DNA of 64,000 nucleotides. Source: Drosophila miranda (Eukaryota > Arthropoda > Insecta > Diptera > Drosophilidae). The notes beneath the pieces were generated by a model. The model was not told where the DNA came from. It saw only the letters and a program-made list of their open reading frames with translations, and made no database searches. Shown one piece after another: positions 45,658 through 58,968 of the stretch (positions are counted from its first letter, which is position 1; each line of letters starts with the position of its first letter). Made by a program: the position numbers and the translations under genes. The stretch is from contig NW_022881603.1 of NCBI RefSeq assembly GCF_003369915.1, positions 5,935,249 through 5,999,248 on the forward strand, in the 5' to 3' direction.

Positions 45658-48600
45658 TTAATAGCCATGCTGAATCACTAATGTCTGCAGAACCTTCCGG
45701 ATGGGAGGGCAGGTGTTCAGTGACGACTTGAGGCCCAGGGAAAATGCAACCGATAAGATTTCGATGGCATGCTCCTGCAGTAGTACCGACATCTCTGGCA
45801 GGTTATCAATCGCTGTCGCTGCCACCGACGAATTCTCGTCCCTCAGGCACTGTATGTAGGCGTTTAGGGTGCACACATTGATGTCCGAGTTTCCGGGATT
45901 GTGTTTCAGATGCCTAATCAGGATTATAAAGGCAATCGATCGTATCTGGGCACTCGGCGAGAATATCAGGTTGAGCAGCCGCTCGAACAGCTCGTTGATG
46001 AACACAAACCTCTTAGATGTGAGGCACTCCAGCTCCTGCATTGGCCCCAGCACGACGTCCTCCATGTTGGACTGCTTGATGATCTTGATTAGGTCAAGAA
46101 AGTGCGGCGATATGTCCGTGTAGTTCGATCTGCTGTACGAGCTCAAAGTCAGGACTGAAGAGGGCCCTCGGACACCCACAACGTCTGCCACCGGAACATT
46201 GCCCGCGCTGCCCTCTAAAGGCTCAATCTCGGCTACCACTGGCTTGCTAGCCGATGGCTTCACCTCAAAGTGCTCGTCCAGCTCATACTCGTACCGAACC
46301 TCCTCGTCGTCCAGCTCAGAGAGGAAGTTCGACTTGTGCTGAAGCAGGGCCAATGCCTGGACGAGGACCTGCAGCTTGCCCAGCGATGTGTACTTAGCGG
46401 CCAGCTCCATCAGTATGCCCACGTACTGCTCGATGAACAGCAGGGCACTGGACGGGTTATAGTTGATATATGCCTGCAGTACCTGCACAAACTTGCTGAG
46501 CATCTGCAAGGCCTCCTTGACCGAGCTGTGGTGCTTGAAGAAGTTAAAATAGCAGGAGAGGGTTGTCTGGATTTCGGTCTTGTACGAGTCTTCGAAAATA
46601 GTTGGCTGCAGAAGCTCCAGGGTCCTAAGGATCTGCACGAACCGATGGAAGTGGTGCTCCTCGCGAAGCGCTTTCATGGTGATCTGTGCCCGGCCCTGCA
46701 TTATCGAAGAGAGTACGCTCAACTGACGCAGAAAGAGTAGCGGATGGGATGCGGCCAGCTTTCGCAGAAGCAGCTCCGTGTCAGTCGACAATGTTTCAAA
46801 GTCTTTCTTTCCCACTAGGCTACCCAAGCACGTTATCAAATTATTCGAGACATTGTCGGCCTGACAGCCCTTCAGGGTCTGTAACTTATACGATCTCTCG
46901 CCATCTTTGCTGGGCCGCAGAAACTTGGTGCGCGGATACATGATGTACATCTGTTGCAGGACCTGCAGCTTCAGATAATCGGACACCGAGCTCTCCTCCA
47001 CATAATCCATAACCTTGACCATCAGGTCCCTTCGCTTCTCTGTTAGCTTGAACAGCAGCTGCATTCTGGAGCATAGCTTGAAGTCGTAGCCTCTGCTGTC
47101 GACCTTAATCTCGGAGACTCCTTCGTGCAGCATAAAATGTGTGAATGGCTCCAGCTCTGAGTCTTTGAGCAGGAAAAAGGGATCGGGGCGGGCATTCTTG
47201 GAAGAGGACTTCTCCCTCCCTTTCCACAGTTTCGGATTGGTGGTCAGTGCCTCGAAATAGTTAAGTACCGTGCTGTAATCGTATTCTGCCCGGAACTCCC
47301 TGAACAGGAACTCTGCTATCCTTTCGATGGTGTCCCAATTTGTCTGGTGGTTTATCAGCGACAGCAGATAGAATCGAAACTCACTGCACGACTTGGAGAA
47401 CAGGAACTTCTCCTTCAGCAGCTGGCTGGACACTATTTCGGGATCTACTTCAGATAGCCAATCGATAAAGAGACCATTTTGGAAGATCTGTTCATTGTGG
47501 CAACTGTGGCTTATGCTGCTGCTGCTATCCATTTTCGGTGTATCGAAACTTTTGATGGTGTCCCTAACGATCTTCTTCCTGGCCAATAAAGCATTGTTGC
47601 CCTTCAACTGTTGGAAGTAAATGTCCCGAGAGTTGCGCAGCATAAACACCAGGCTATCGTGATACAGCTCCGTGCTCTGCAGCAGGCTCAGATCTAAGCT
47701 AAAATTGTGCCTGAAGATTTTGAAATTCTTTTGCAGGCTTTTCTCCAGAATGCGATAGCTGTCGCGGTGCAGCAAACAGCTGAAGAATGCCCGCAGCAGG
47801 GTGCTGGCATGCCGACTCATTGTGATGGCCCTCTCAAAATCCACGCTACGATCGGGCGGCAGCTTGGCCACCACTTCGGTTACAGCGGTAAGCAGATCGT
47901 TGTTCCTGCTGCTTCTATGTGGACTTATCACAATTTCGAGGAGATGATGGATCAGATCCCGGCAATCGGTGCGGCAAATCAAACCCTGATCTGGCTGGGT
48001 GAGTACCCTCTGAACCAACTGTTTGGTTAAGCTGTTGCTGCTGCTGATGTTGCTACTGCTACTGCTACTGCTGGCATCGTTGGCATCATAGTCCCCAATT
48101 TCAATATTCTCCTGAATAATCACACTGAGTCTGGGCAGATCCGGCACCGTCTGAGAATGGGAGTGCAGGTCGAGGGCTTGGACCGTATAATGTCCATTCT
48201 TGGCACCGCGCGCCTGCTGAATCTCAATTAGTTGCGCCAGGTAGGCCTTGTTGAGTATGGCGTTCTTGACCAGATCAAACTGCTCGAGCACTGCCGTGTC
48301 CAGCATGGCCAGTAGCTTGGACATGGAGTTTACGGGGGTGCCGAAGTTCTGCACAAAGAGCACAATCTGGTCGGGCGTCAGGTCATGCAGTGCGGCCTCG
48401 ATTAGCCTGTCCACCGAGGATCGGATCATTTTCAGCTTCAGCCAGTCGGGCAGCAGTTGCACCTGCTCCTGCGGCATGCTGGGCAGAAAGGCGACGGGCG
48501 CCGGCCGTCCGGGGGGAAACCAGTAATCCAGAATCGGTATGGACTCTGGCATGTTGTTGTTCGAATACGTGAGCAGTATAATAAAAGCGTGTATGATGTT

Positions 48601-51600
48601 GATGTGCAGAGGAAGCTGCACGCCATCATCGAACTGTACCATCAGCAGATCCGGGTACTCGGTCCACTCGTATGGCTCGTGGTACTCCCTCAGCTTGATA
48701 ATGTAGTTGTTGAACATGACAAACAAACACTTGAGCGTCTGGATGCGAGTATCGTCTGGCGCATAGTCATAGTCCTCCTGTGATATGATGATGTGCTGGA
48801 ACATGGTGCTGCGCTCCACAATCAATTGGGCCATATCGATCACATGGTCGAGCATTTCGTTCACAGGATCGCCCATCGTGTGGGCCGTAATGAACTGAAT
48901 GTATGCCATGATCAGCTCTGGGCAGTTCTCCACTTGGCAGGCAGCTCGCAGCTGTGGAATTATAAACGGTTTCACCTCGAAGAAATGTGGTATCTGCTGG
49001 ATCGATTTCAACAGCCATTCATGTTCGTAGTCATCCGAGTGCCTGAAGATGATGTTGAGGCCGGAAAGAGCGGCCACCCGCGACTGCTTCACAGTGGAGG
49101 AGAGCCGTCTAAATATATAATCCAGTAGCTCGCACACGATCTGATGGTTGAGGCTGGCATCAAATGTTAAATTGCGCAGGAAATTCACCAGTTCGGCATC
49201 ACGGCTGTTCTCCTCGTTAATATTAACTGCATTGAACAGCAGGAACTCGCACAGGCACTGCACCGGCAGGTGGCTAAAGTCTCCCTCGCTATTCTGAACC
49301 AAATCCGACAGCCACGGCATGGACTGAGTGGTGCCCTGCCTTTGAATTATGTCCAGAAGCAGGTCGGGCTTGCGACAGCGGCAGAACAAGTGGCCGAGCT
49401 TGAAGGTCTGATTGAGGAACTTCATTTGATCCAATACCATAGACGGCACCTTGCGCGGTGCTCCCAGCGGAGCCATTAGCATTAGCTGGGTAATCAGAAT
49501 TGCGTTCTCCTCCGTGATGACTGCATTCGGAGACGTTTGCGCCGCCAAATATGTTTCAAACTGCAGGATATGGTCTCTTTCCACAGTCATTATCTGCAAG
49601 TGTCAAGAGGGATAATCGGGTAATGGAAATGCTAGTGTTTTGTTTACAATTTACCTGCAACTCGTCCTTGCTGGCTGCGGTATTCACAAACTGGCTCGTG
49701 ATGCATATCTCAATCAGCATTTTCATTGTGGGATAGTGATCCCAGCAGAAGGCCCCAAATGTCGAGGGATTGTGGGCGGATATCATGAGTAGAATCAGCC
49801 AGGTCTTCCAATAAAAGGCAATGATGGCCAGCTTTGGGGGCTCATAGTCCGAGGGCAGTCGAATGTTCTCCGGATGGTGGTATTCGGACATATTAAACAG
49901 GAAGTCTATTATGTCAAACTTATTGGCCTGCACGGCGGGAATATTGCTGGTCTTCATTCCAGAAACACGCTTGATAACCAAAAACAATATATCGAAGGTG
50001 TTGGCAATCGAAAAGGGAATATCTTTGGTGATTCCAATCAAAATAATGCGCAGCAGGGTCTCCTCGTGAATGGGCGTCTCCGAGATGATCCGCAATATGG
50101 CCACCCTCTCTGGCTCCGAGGGCCACTGATCGCACCGTGAATACTGCTCGGGGGTGTCCAGCAGGAGCAGCTTGTGCAGCGCCTGGTGGTACTCAATGCC
50201 AGTTATTTTGAAAACGTTTGGCACTGTTTCGTACATCCACGACACCGTGTCCAGTTGAATCTGTCCCATTTGGTTGTACAGCTTGAGCAGGGCTTGGTTA
50301 TTTTTCACATCGCGATTGTTCTTCAGCGAGAGGCTGGCCTCACGCACCTGCGGTGTGGCCGAAAGGAACATGCAGAGGCAGACAATGTCTACCATTGAAT
50401 GGAATATGCGCTCCTTGAACTCAAACTGTTCTATTTGCGGGGTGAGGTCCTCTCGTTCGCTTAGAAATGTTTTGCAGAACCTAACTAGATTCACGTCGAA
50501 GCGCAGCATGCGCACAAGCTCCCTCAAGAAGACCCGCAATGTCCTCAGGCAATCGTCCCTCTGTAGTAAAAATTCTTGGTAAATTTCGGCCAGATTTGCA
50601 GCTGATTGGTCCGCAGATGTTTGAAACATTGTGGCTATAAAAAGGAGAGTATAAATAAAAGGTAATGTTTAGTAAAACTTTTTGCTCACCTAGCATTCCC
50701 ATATTGTTTGGGTTTCTGGTGTTTGAAAGCTCGTTTTGAACCACCAGCTTCATGACAGTGGCCAATATATCTGGCTGCAAGTAGATCATTTCCTTGAGGC
50801 AGGACATATAATGATTGATCAGGGGTTTAGTTTTCAGACGCATTTTCACCAACACCAAAAGAACTTCGTTATCCTGAGTGTTGCGCCCCTTGATGTTGAA
50901 GCAGATATACGAGAGAAGTTGCTGGGCGAACTTCACGAGCTTGCCATTGTGTATCCACAGCTCCAGGCGGGAAATACTCAGGCAGCGCACCTCGGCTATG
51001 CCTGACGTGGTGCAGAGGAACTTCAGGAAATTCCTAGTGTAATTATCCTGCTGCTGGCGTTTGTTCAACTGGTCCCGAATCGCCTCGCTGACATGCTTCT
51101 GGACAGTCTCATCGCTGAATCGTGCCTTGACGGCTCCAATTGAGTCTGGCAACGGCTCTAGCTCGGAATTTAAGGGGCTGGCATCTAGACTTTGCGTCGA
51201 ATTATCTCCAGAGTCGTCGTCGATGGTAACACTATCCCTGTGAGCCGATGGTATGGCCGTGCTCGCATCCCAGCGGAGTAGGCTTAGGTGGGGAGTGCGT
51301 GTTTTGAAAGCTGCGCAAACATTCTTAACGTAAGACGCACAGTACTCATTGTCCGCCCAGTAGCGCTCGTTGACAGCATCGTCGATGTACGTTCGCAGCA
51401 GTACTTCTGGCCACTGCGGTACGTCCACAAATCCCCTGGTTAGCAGGTTCGTAAACAGTATGTGCAGATTGGTATTGTACCGCATCTTAACATTGGCTTC
51501 GCGACGCAAAAAGGACAACAGAGCGAAGGCAACGATATCTGTGCAGAATACTTGTGGCTGCAGTTTCGCCACGTATATCAGGGCAAGAATGCCAATATTA

Positions 51601-51998
51601 TCCACCTTGGATCTGGATGCATTTGTTGTCGTGTGCTTTATGACTCCACATACTAGTCTACCCACGGAATCAGTGTCGTTTTGCTCCAGTGCTGCATATA
51701 TGGCTTCAATAATATTTTCCAAGTCGCATTCGACGGCAAACTGTTCCCAGGTTTCATATTGACTACTGCCATTGGATGTGTCCGCTCCAGAATCTTTCAG
51801 ATTTCCTCGGAATCGTTTGGATGGATTTCCTAAGGCGGACGATGCTTCCCGCTTTCTTTCTGATGACAATATGGGTTTAATGGGAATAATTTTGGATTTT
51901 GGATCATCTCGACAGCTCTTTGTTCCAAGCGCAAACAGTTCCCCACCAAGTGGCACCTTTTTCTGTGATCTACCCGATCCACCTTTTCCGCGATCCAT
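45658..51998 (-). CDS. IntS1: Integrator complex subunit 1
   Basis: Exons 51998-50690, 50634-49655 and 49593-45658 join in phase to 2074 residues, intact. Largest subunit of the Integrator complex, which cleaves snRNA 3' ends and attenuates nascent mRNAs at RNA polymerase II. The basic N-terminus (MDRGKGGSGRSQKKVPLGG) is followed by almost wholly helical HEAT/ARM-like sequence; no catalytic motif is expected. Around 48000-48060 lies a Ser-rich stretch coded by a short AGC/CTG-type repeat. Two introns of about 55-61 nt. The long uninterrupted frames show strong constraint and argue against a general excess of sequencing indels in this window. Confidence 0.95.
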
Positions 51999-52540
51999 TT
52001 TTTACTTTTATTTTGAGGATTAACACATCAGGTGTGACCAGCTTTCATGAAGTGCGACAGTGGCAGTTTGGAGAGCAGAAATGTACCAACGGGTTCCAAG
52101 TTGTTGGGACGACTTTGAAACGATGGAATAAATACACATTCATACATAAACTTTGTTGCTATTAACATCATAGTTGTAAAACCGAATACAGCTATTTTCA
52201 TATATTAACAAGTCCTTCCGCTAATTATCAAATAAGAGTTATTTGTCTTTGTTTTGTTTTTTGAGTCTACTAAATTTATAAGTGAATTTTTAAAAATAAA
52301 CTTCACAGCCATTAATTGGAGAAGAATTTTTAGATTTAATTGCTCGTTTTCAACTTAACATGTGAACATGTTATTGTGAAAAGTGACTTTTCGTTCCGAA
52401 TATTTCACTGAAGATGCGGTGCCGTTTTGTAGCTATCTAGTTAAGGTCACTCTTAGCTGCATCTAACATTGTTTATACAAAAATTTCATTAAAATTGGGA
52501 GTTCTACACAATATTATTAAGATAGAGTAATTATAGTTGG
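51999..52540. other. Upstream region of IntS1, once shared with CNOT11
   Basis: 542 bp, AT-rich, no gene seen. Originally the divergent promoter of IntS1 and CNOT11; the BEL insertion at 52541 has moved CNOT11 6.4 kb away. Confidence 0.5.
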
Positions 52541-52821
52541 TGAAAAATTAGAAGAGTTTTTCTAATCAATTACCGAAAACTTTGGGTGGCTGTAATTTAA
52601 ATTATTTATTTGGCGGGGCGAAAAACTTGATACGCTCGATCTAATTCAAGGTTGGCGAACAACTACGTATACTTTCTTCACAATTCAAATCTCTTACTCT
52701 AGCTAACCTACGGTGGCAAAGCGGGGCGAATTCGCCAAGAGCGAGAGAGCGAGCTTTTATTGCGCTCCCGCTTTGCCCTAGCCTATCTTACACTAGACTT
52801 TAATTCAGATCAATAACTAAT
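52541..52821 (-). repeat. 3' LTR of BEL/Pao element
   Basis: Matches 58676-58958. The pol stop (52817-52819) falls inside it, so no separate polypurine tract is visible. Confidence 0.85.
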
Positions 52822-55800
52822 TGATCGCTAATTTGTGTATGGGCCGCCGAAAAACCGCTCCAGTGCTAGTCCTTATTTCGACGACCCTGACCATGCCGTC
52901 CTCTCCTGCGTGCGTGGCGATGACCCTCCCCACGAGCCACTCCTGAGCCGGCAGATTGTCCTCGGCCACGATGACGAGGTCTCCTTCCTCGAGGTTCGGT
53001 TGCTGCTGGTGCCATTTGCCCCGAATTTGCAGCCCCAGGACATATGTATTCGCGGGACCATCGCTGCCAAAACGCTTGCCTGACTGACGAGACAAGTCGC
53101 CATCGCTGCAAGCAACTGAGACTCTCCTGGTCCGGAGTCCGCAGTGCTGGGGGGGCGATGAGCGACCCGCCTGTCAGCAGGTGCCCGGGTGTTAGGGCCT
53201 CGCCGTCGCTTGGATCTTGGCTGATGGCTCCCAGCGGCCTCGAGTTCATTATGGCCTCGATGCCGACGAGGACTGTGGCGAGCTCTTCGGCGGTTAGGAG
53301 CGCGCTGCCTACCGCCCTTAGGAGTAGGCTCTTGGCAGTTTTTACACCTGCCTCCAATAGCCCTCCCATGTGAGGAGCTCGCGGCGGTATAAACGCAAAT
53401 TCGCATCCGTTCTTTGACGCGAAGTCGCGAATTGCGTCTCCTTGCTCCTTGAGCCTGATCCGCAGAGCGCTGAGATGGCGGCTCGCTCCGACGAAGTTCG
53501 TCCCGTTGTCGCAATGAACGACTTGGGGATATCCTCGGCGCCCGACGAACCTTTGAAAAGCCAACAAAAAACAATCAGTGGTTAGATCGGAAACTATTTC
53601 TAGGTGAACCGCCTTGGACGCAAAACAAACAAAAAGCGCAATGTATGACTTGTATGGGGGCCTTCCGCGAAATTTCAATGTCGTGTGCACTGGTCCACAA
53701 AAATCAACGCCGCAAATTGATCTGCGGGTAAATTCCCCATGAGTTGCGTCAGCAATCGAGGCTTGCATTTAAAACAGCGCATACACGATCGAACTGTCTG
53801 ACGGCAGACCTCCTGAGCGTTCACTATCCACACGCTCTGTCGAAGGATGCTCACAAGTGCTCGTGGGCCGACATGAAAATTCGACAGGTGCAGATGACGA
53901 ATATAGCTTCGCACGAATTGCGAGCGCTTAGTCAAAAGCAGAGGAAACTTGGCATCGTATGATATAGGAGCTTTGGCTAGTCGCCCCCACACTCGCAACA
54001 ACGAAAAGTTGCACCAAGTCCCTGTGTCTTCATGGATGAATGGGTTCAACCGCTGAAGACTGGGACCAATTGTAGATCCTTTCCTAGCCTTTTCAATTTC
54101 TCCTTGATACTCGTGATGCTGGATGATTTCGACAATTTTATAAAAAGCTTCATTGTGTTCGGTCGGTGAGATAGTTTTTTCGAAATTTAGGCTTGGGTCT
54201 TTACATTTTCTTATAAAGCGGAACACATACACGAACACTCTAAGCAGTTTGAGGTGTGACGAGAATCCCTCGATGACATCTAACAGCTCCGAACTTCGCA
54301 CAGCCGCGGTCAACCCGACCGCAGTCTTCCTCTTTTCCAGCTGAAGATCATCGGAGTGTTCGAAATGAGCGTTCTTGGGCCAGTTTTCTTCTTCCTCTTT
54401 CAGAAATGATGGTCCTTCGAACCAAATTGACTGAACGATTTCGTCGACGTCACAACCTCTTGAGACAATATCTGCTGGGTTCTGTTTCGTGGGTACATGC
54501 CGCCACGTAGCATCATCTGACCACTCTTGAATCTCAGCCACTCTATTTGAAGCGAAAGTCGACAACGACGATGGATGAGACCGGATCCAATGGAGAGTTA
54601 CCTCTGAATCCGACCAATAAACGACTCGTTCAATGGGCACGTTTAATAGGGGCTTGATTCTGTGACAGAGATCTGCGAGAAGGTGAGCGGCACATAACTC
54701 AAGCCTTGGGAGCGTTTTGGTCTTGAGCGGCGCTACTTTGGATTTCGAAGTCAACAATGATATTCTTAAACCTTCTGCAGTTCTGCTCATGGAGGCGTCA
54801 GCAAAGGCATGTATTTGAACCGGTGACATCGGATCGGAATACACAAACCGAGATATGGATATGTCTTCCAATTGAGATTGTGTATTTTTCAACTTATTCC
54901 ACGCTGTTTCCAAATGCAGCGGGATCGACTCATCCCAATCTAGTTTGTTAAGCCAAAGCTCCTGCAATAGGATCTTGCCTTTTATAACGATAGGACTTAA
55001 TAAACCAAGGGGGTCAAACAACTTTGATGTCACCGATAGTATGTTCCGTTTTGTCGCTCGGAGACCCATAACTGAATTGTCAATTTTGAACTTAAAGGCA
55101 TCGTCAGTAGGTAAACATGAGATTCCTAACGCATTTGTCGACTCTGAATCCGAGATTGTTATGGGTTTGGCTGTGCTCTCAGATGCGGTGATCTCGGGTG
55201 AGTTTGAAAACCACTTAGTCAACTCAAACCCTGCGGTCTGAAGAACCTGAGACACTTCGGACTTAATTGCCATTAGCTCCTCTACGCATGCAGCACCAGT
55301 CAACAAGTCATCGACGTAAAAGTCGGACCCAATAATGTTAGCAGCTCTAGGGAATGAGAGCTTCGCAGACTCACTCAACCTTTTTAAACACCGGATAGCT
55401 AAGAATGGGGCTGGTCCAGTCCCATAGGTTACAGTGTTGAGCTTGTATAATCTCAAGGATTCAGAAGGGTCTCTTCTCCACACTATGAGCTGAAACTGCC
55501 GATCCGCTTCGTTCACCATCACTTGGCGATACATCTTTTTAACATCAGCAGTCAGGGCAAACCTGTGCAGACGGAAACGGAGCAGTGTCGAGTATAATTC
55601 CTCTTGAATGGTAGGTCCCACCATCAGAATGTCATTTAAGGCCACCTGTGAGGACGTCTTGGACGAAGCATCGAACACGACTCGGAGCTTGGTAGACGTA
55701 CTTTGCGGCCTCAGAACACACTGATGAGGGATTACGTAGTGTGGAGTAGAAGGAATCGTATTGTCAGTAGGAGACATATGACCTAAGGAGAGGTACTCTT

Positions 55801-56746
55801 CCATGAATTCCAAGTACATTTTCTTCAACTCAGGGTCACGATGCAATCGTCTTTCAAGCGACAAAAACCGCCGTTTCGCAACCTCAAAGGAGTTGCCTAA
55901 ACAATTTGGATATGATTTAAACGTGAGCCTTACTTCGAACCGACCTGATGATAGTACCTGAGTCGTCTTACGATAGTGTTCTTCACATAGCTTGTGCTCA
56001 GGTGTGGCAATTTTCTTGGTAGATGCCATTTCTTCCAGTGACCAAAACTTTTTCAAGGTCCTATCGATGGATACTAGCAACTCTTCACTGCAACTCAAAC
56101 TGTTTGTAATTTGAGGAGCAGAACTCCTGGAAACATATTTTCCCGACACAACCCAACCAAGAAGGGTTTTCTGAAGAGTTGGAAAGTCAGGACCTTGTTT
56201 AATTTGACCAACAGCTAATAATTCAAAGAACGATTCTGCTCCAATAAACATATCTATTCTTTGTGGCTTGTAGAAATAAGGGTCTGCCAGTGGTAGGTTC
56301 TCTGGGATTCGCCAGTCAGTCACATTCATTGACTGGTCAGGGTGATAACCTGAAATTGATTTCAGGATCCAAAAATCAAAGGAGAACTCACTACCATTTA
56401 TTCGCGACTTCACCACTGTGTGTATTTTATCCTTTACTTGAGAATTAGATTCACCAATTCCAAGCAAGTTAATACAGGACTCCTCTCTACGGATCTGTAA
56501 GCGATTAGCGAGGTCCTCGGTAATAAAATTTGTTTGTGATCCAGAGTCGATCAGAGCTCTGGCCAGAATGTGTTCACCGCTCTTAGTTCGGACGCTTACG
56601 ATCGACGTAGCCAGAATTACCCTGTCCAACGCTGTCGCATGCAAAACATGTGACGTGGAAGGTTGATTCTGATTTGATGGAGGAGAAGGACTCTCTTGGG
56701 GTGGTGGCAATGCGAGACTGTTAGCCGACACTGTGTATCGATGCAA
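52822..56746 (-). pseudogene. BEL/Pao pol: peptidase A17, RT, RNase H, integrase
   Basis: The main frame 56746-53675 (1023 codons) has the retroviral-type protease ALIDSGSQTNFITEDLA, a Pao-type RT with SDFYVDDLLTGA (about 55320), and RNase H AFADASMSRTAEG. It continues in other frames: integrase 53768-52866 (GVDFCGPVH, HCDNGTNFVGA, PHMGGLLEAGVKTAKS) and a C-terminal DUF5641-like segment to 52817 (EEGDLVIVAEDN). Breaks near 53700 and 53080 prevent a full polyprotein. The order protease-RT-RH-IN and the A17 protease define Bel/Pao. Confidence 0.9.
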
Positions 56747-57641
56747 TAATGTATGATGTGAGCGGCTGCATGGCTTGGCATGACTTTGTCTTGCCTTGGC
56801 TTGGTCGATTCTTCAGCAGACAGATGCTGGTATCGACGATTCAAGACTTTCTCAAAGTCGGACCAAAGCGGCAACTTCTCATAAGGTCGACTCTGTTTAA
56901 AACGAGATGAATGAGCATTGCATTCGAAATTTTTGTATCATCTCCGATCGACAGTAATGATCCGTAAATCGACGAAACAGTATCGATTAGAGTTCTTACA
57001 GATGATGCAGATTGATGCGACATTCTCGGCAGATTGATCAATGTGGAAATATTATTCGTGAAAATCAAATAATCGTTGTCATATACTCGTTTTAGGCCAG
57101 CCATGGCCTTTTCATAATTTGCCTCGGTGACTTGGAACGCCTTTATTGTTCCTAATGCTTCATCAGAGAGGCACCAAATCAAATGATTAAATTTTTCGAT
57201 CACCGGTATGCTGTTGTCGCTATGGACTAGTCTCTCAAAAAGGATAATGAAATTTTTGAATTCCGAGTGTTTACCACTAAATTTGGGTAATGCCAATTTC
57301 GGAAGTCTAGCATGAGTTGGGGCGGAAGAAGACACTGGCTTCGTCTCGCTTGCTGCATCAAAGGCGGCGATAAGCGACATTATCTTTCCTTTGGTGACAA
57401 TTATCAGCTCTTCCAACTCGGCTGCATATGCATCATCACCTGTTATGTCCTCGATTTGCTCCTGCAAATGGTTAGCCTTTTCAATTGAAGCATTCAAACA
57501 ATCTAATCTACATTGTAATTCCGGTAATTGCAAAGGAATCGACCCTTGATCTAATCGATCCTCTAAGCGGCGAATGCTTTTTACTCGACTTTTGAGCTTA
57601 ATCTTTAAGTCTTCAAGAGTGGATTTACTTTTTTCTGCCAT
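56747..57641 (-). pseudogene. BEL/Pao gag (DUF1759-type)
   Basis: Begins MAEKSKSTLEDLKIKLKSRVKSIRRLEDRLDQ, a coiled-coil, followed by the Pao Gag core (ARLPKLALPKFSGKHSEFKNF). The frame breaks near 56850, after LIHLVLNRVD, and continues in another frame (LWSDFEKVLNRRYQHL). Confidence 0.85.
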
Positions 57642-58675
57642 AATGTTTGTGTATGAAGATTTTACACAACAAACCCCACTATTATTTCTATTTATTTATT
57701 TATTATTATTATTATTATTTTTTTTTATGTTTGAACGAGAACGATAATCGAAAAAGAATTTGAATTGAATGTCGAGGCACGAGGTATCAAGGGAAAGAGT
57801 CGTTGCAAGTGACGACCGAAAACAATATACCCGTTAGATACAGGGTAGCGCGTCACTTGGCAAGTAACAGCCGAAAACAATATACCCGTTAGATACAGAT
57901 AGCGCGTCACTTGGCGCACCGTTAAGCTCAAGAGCGGCAACGAAAATTCTTCCAACAAATACAACGCAAGCAGCAGTGGAGAAGCGAAAGCGAAAACGAA
58001 ATAATGCACCGGTGCTGCTGCTTGTATGTATGTGTGGGTATTTTCTATACGCCGTGGCTTGGGTGAACGTACGAACAAACTTTGTGAGGTTCTAACGACA
58101 AGAAAGGTAGAACAAAATAAAAGGGTGGGGGGGGGGGAATAAAACGAAAGATGTATGTACATATAACTGTTGCGTCCAAATAGCGGATCACATATGTCTG
58201 TATGTGTCGATATGTATGTATTTATGTGTTTTTAGTTATATTTATGCAATTACTAATAAAATGCATGCAATCAAGCTCTACTATATGTACATATATCATA
58301 CGTCTGTGCCTAGAATTGAAGGCGATGTGCAATGTTTTCAGCACAAGACACCTCAAAGAGAGATCTGAATGTCTTTTGCTCAGCCTTCAATTTTCTGCAC
58401 AAATACCTCTGATTCCTCTTTTGGATCTTTGAATCCAACTGCTACTTTCCTGTCTTTATCGCAGGGCATCCCTCGGCGGTAGCAGAATTTGCACAAAATT
58501 ATTGTTGGCGCGACCGACGCTATGATATTTTACAAATTGATTGCCGATTGCACACACACACGACGCGGGCAACGAATATGTTTGCATACATATGTATGTA
58601 TACTGCAATTTCTTGTGTCACTGTCACTTATTGTTGTTGCCTATAATTCACTTTACAGTCCACCCGGGGGCGACA
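57642..58675 (-). other. Leader of BEL/Pao element with a tandem repeat
   Basis: About 1 kb without coding sequence. A unit of about 55 bp (CCGAAAACAATATACCCGTTAGATACAG...GCGCGTCACTTGG) is repeated at 57806-57860 and 57861-57914. Confidence 0.65.
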
Positions 58676-58958
58676 TGAAAAATAAGAAGAGTTTTTCTAA
58701 TCAATTACCGAAAACTTTGGGTGGCTGTAATTTAAATTATTTATTTTGCGGGGCGAAAAACTTGATACGCTCGTTCTAATTCAAGGTTGGCGAACAACTA
58801 CATATACTTTCTTCACAATTCAAATCTCTTACTCTAGCTAACCTACGGTGGCAAAGCGGGGCGAATTCGCCAAGAGCGAGAGAGCGAGCTTTTATTGCGC
58901 TCCCGCTTTGCCCTAGCCTAACTTACACTAGACTTCATAATTCAGATCAATAACTAAT
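58676..58958 (-). repeat. 5' LTR of BEL/Pao element
   Basis: Ends 10 bp before the CNOT11 start codon; contains the GC-rich block GGGGCGAATTCGCCAAGAGCGAGAGAGCGAGC common to both copies. Confidence 0.85.
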
Positions 58959-58968
58959 AATTGTGGCC

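Larger units (their letters stand above)
52541..58958 (-). mobile_element. BEL/Pao LTR retrotransposon, degenerate
   Basis: About 6.4 kb. LTRs of 281-283 bp at 52541-52821 and 58676-58958 differ at about five sites plus a 2-nt indel. Exact ends are uncertain by a few bases and no clean duplication was found. Minus strand after the 5' LTR starts TGTCGCCCCCGGGTGG, a possible primer site. Gag, then Pao-type protease, RT, RNase H and integrase, with frameshifts near 56800, 53700 and 53080. Confidence 0.9.

Noticed and set aside
46270-49128. Several plus-strand frames opposite IntS1
   Set aside because: Shadows of the conserved IntS1 exon on the other strand.
52536-58963. AATT as target duplication of the BEL/Pao element
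   Set aside because: LTR ends are ambiguous by several bases and alternatives give no match, so the call would be arbitrary.
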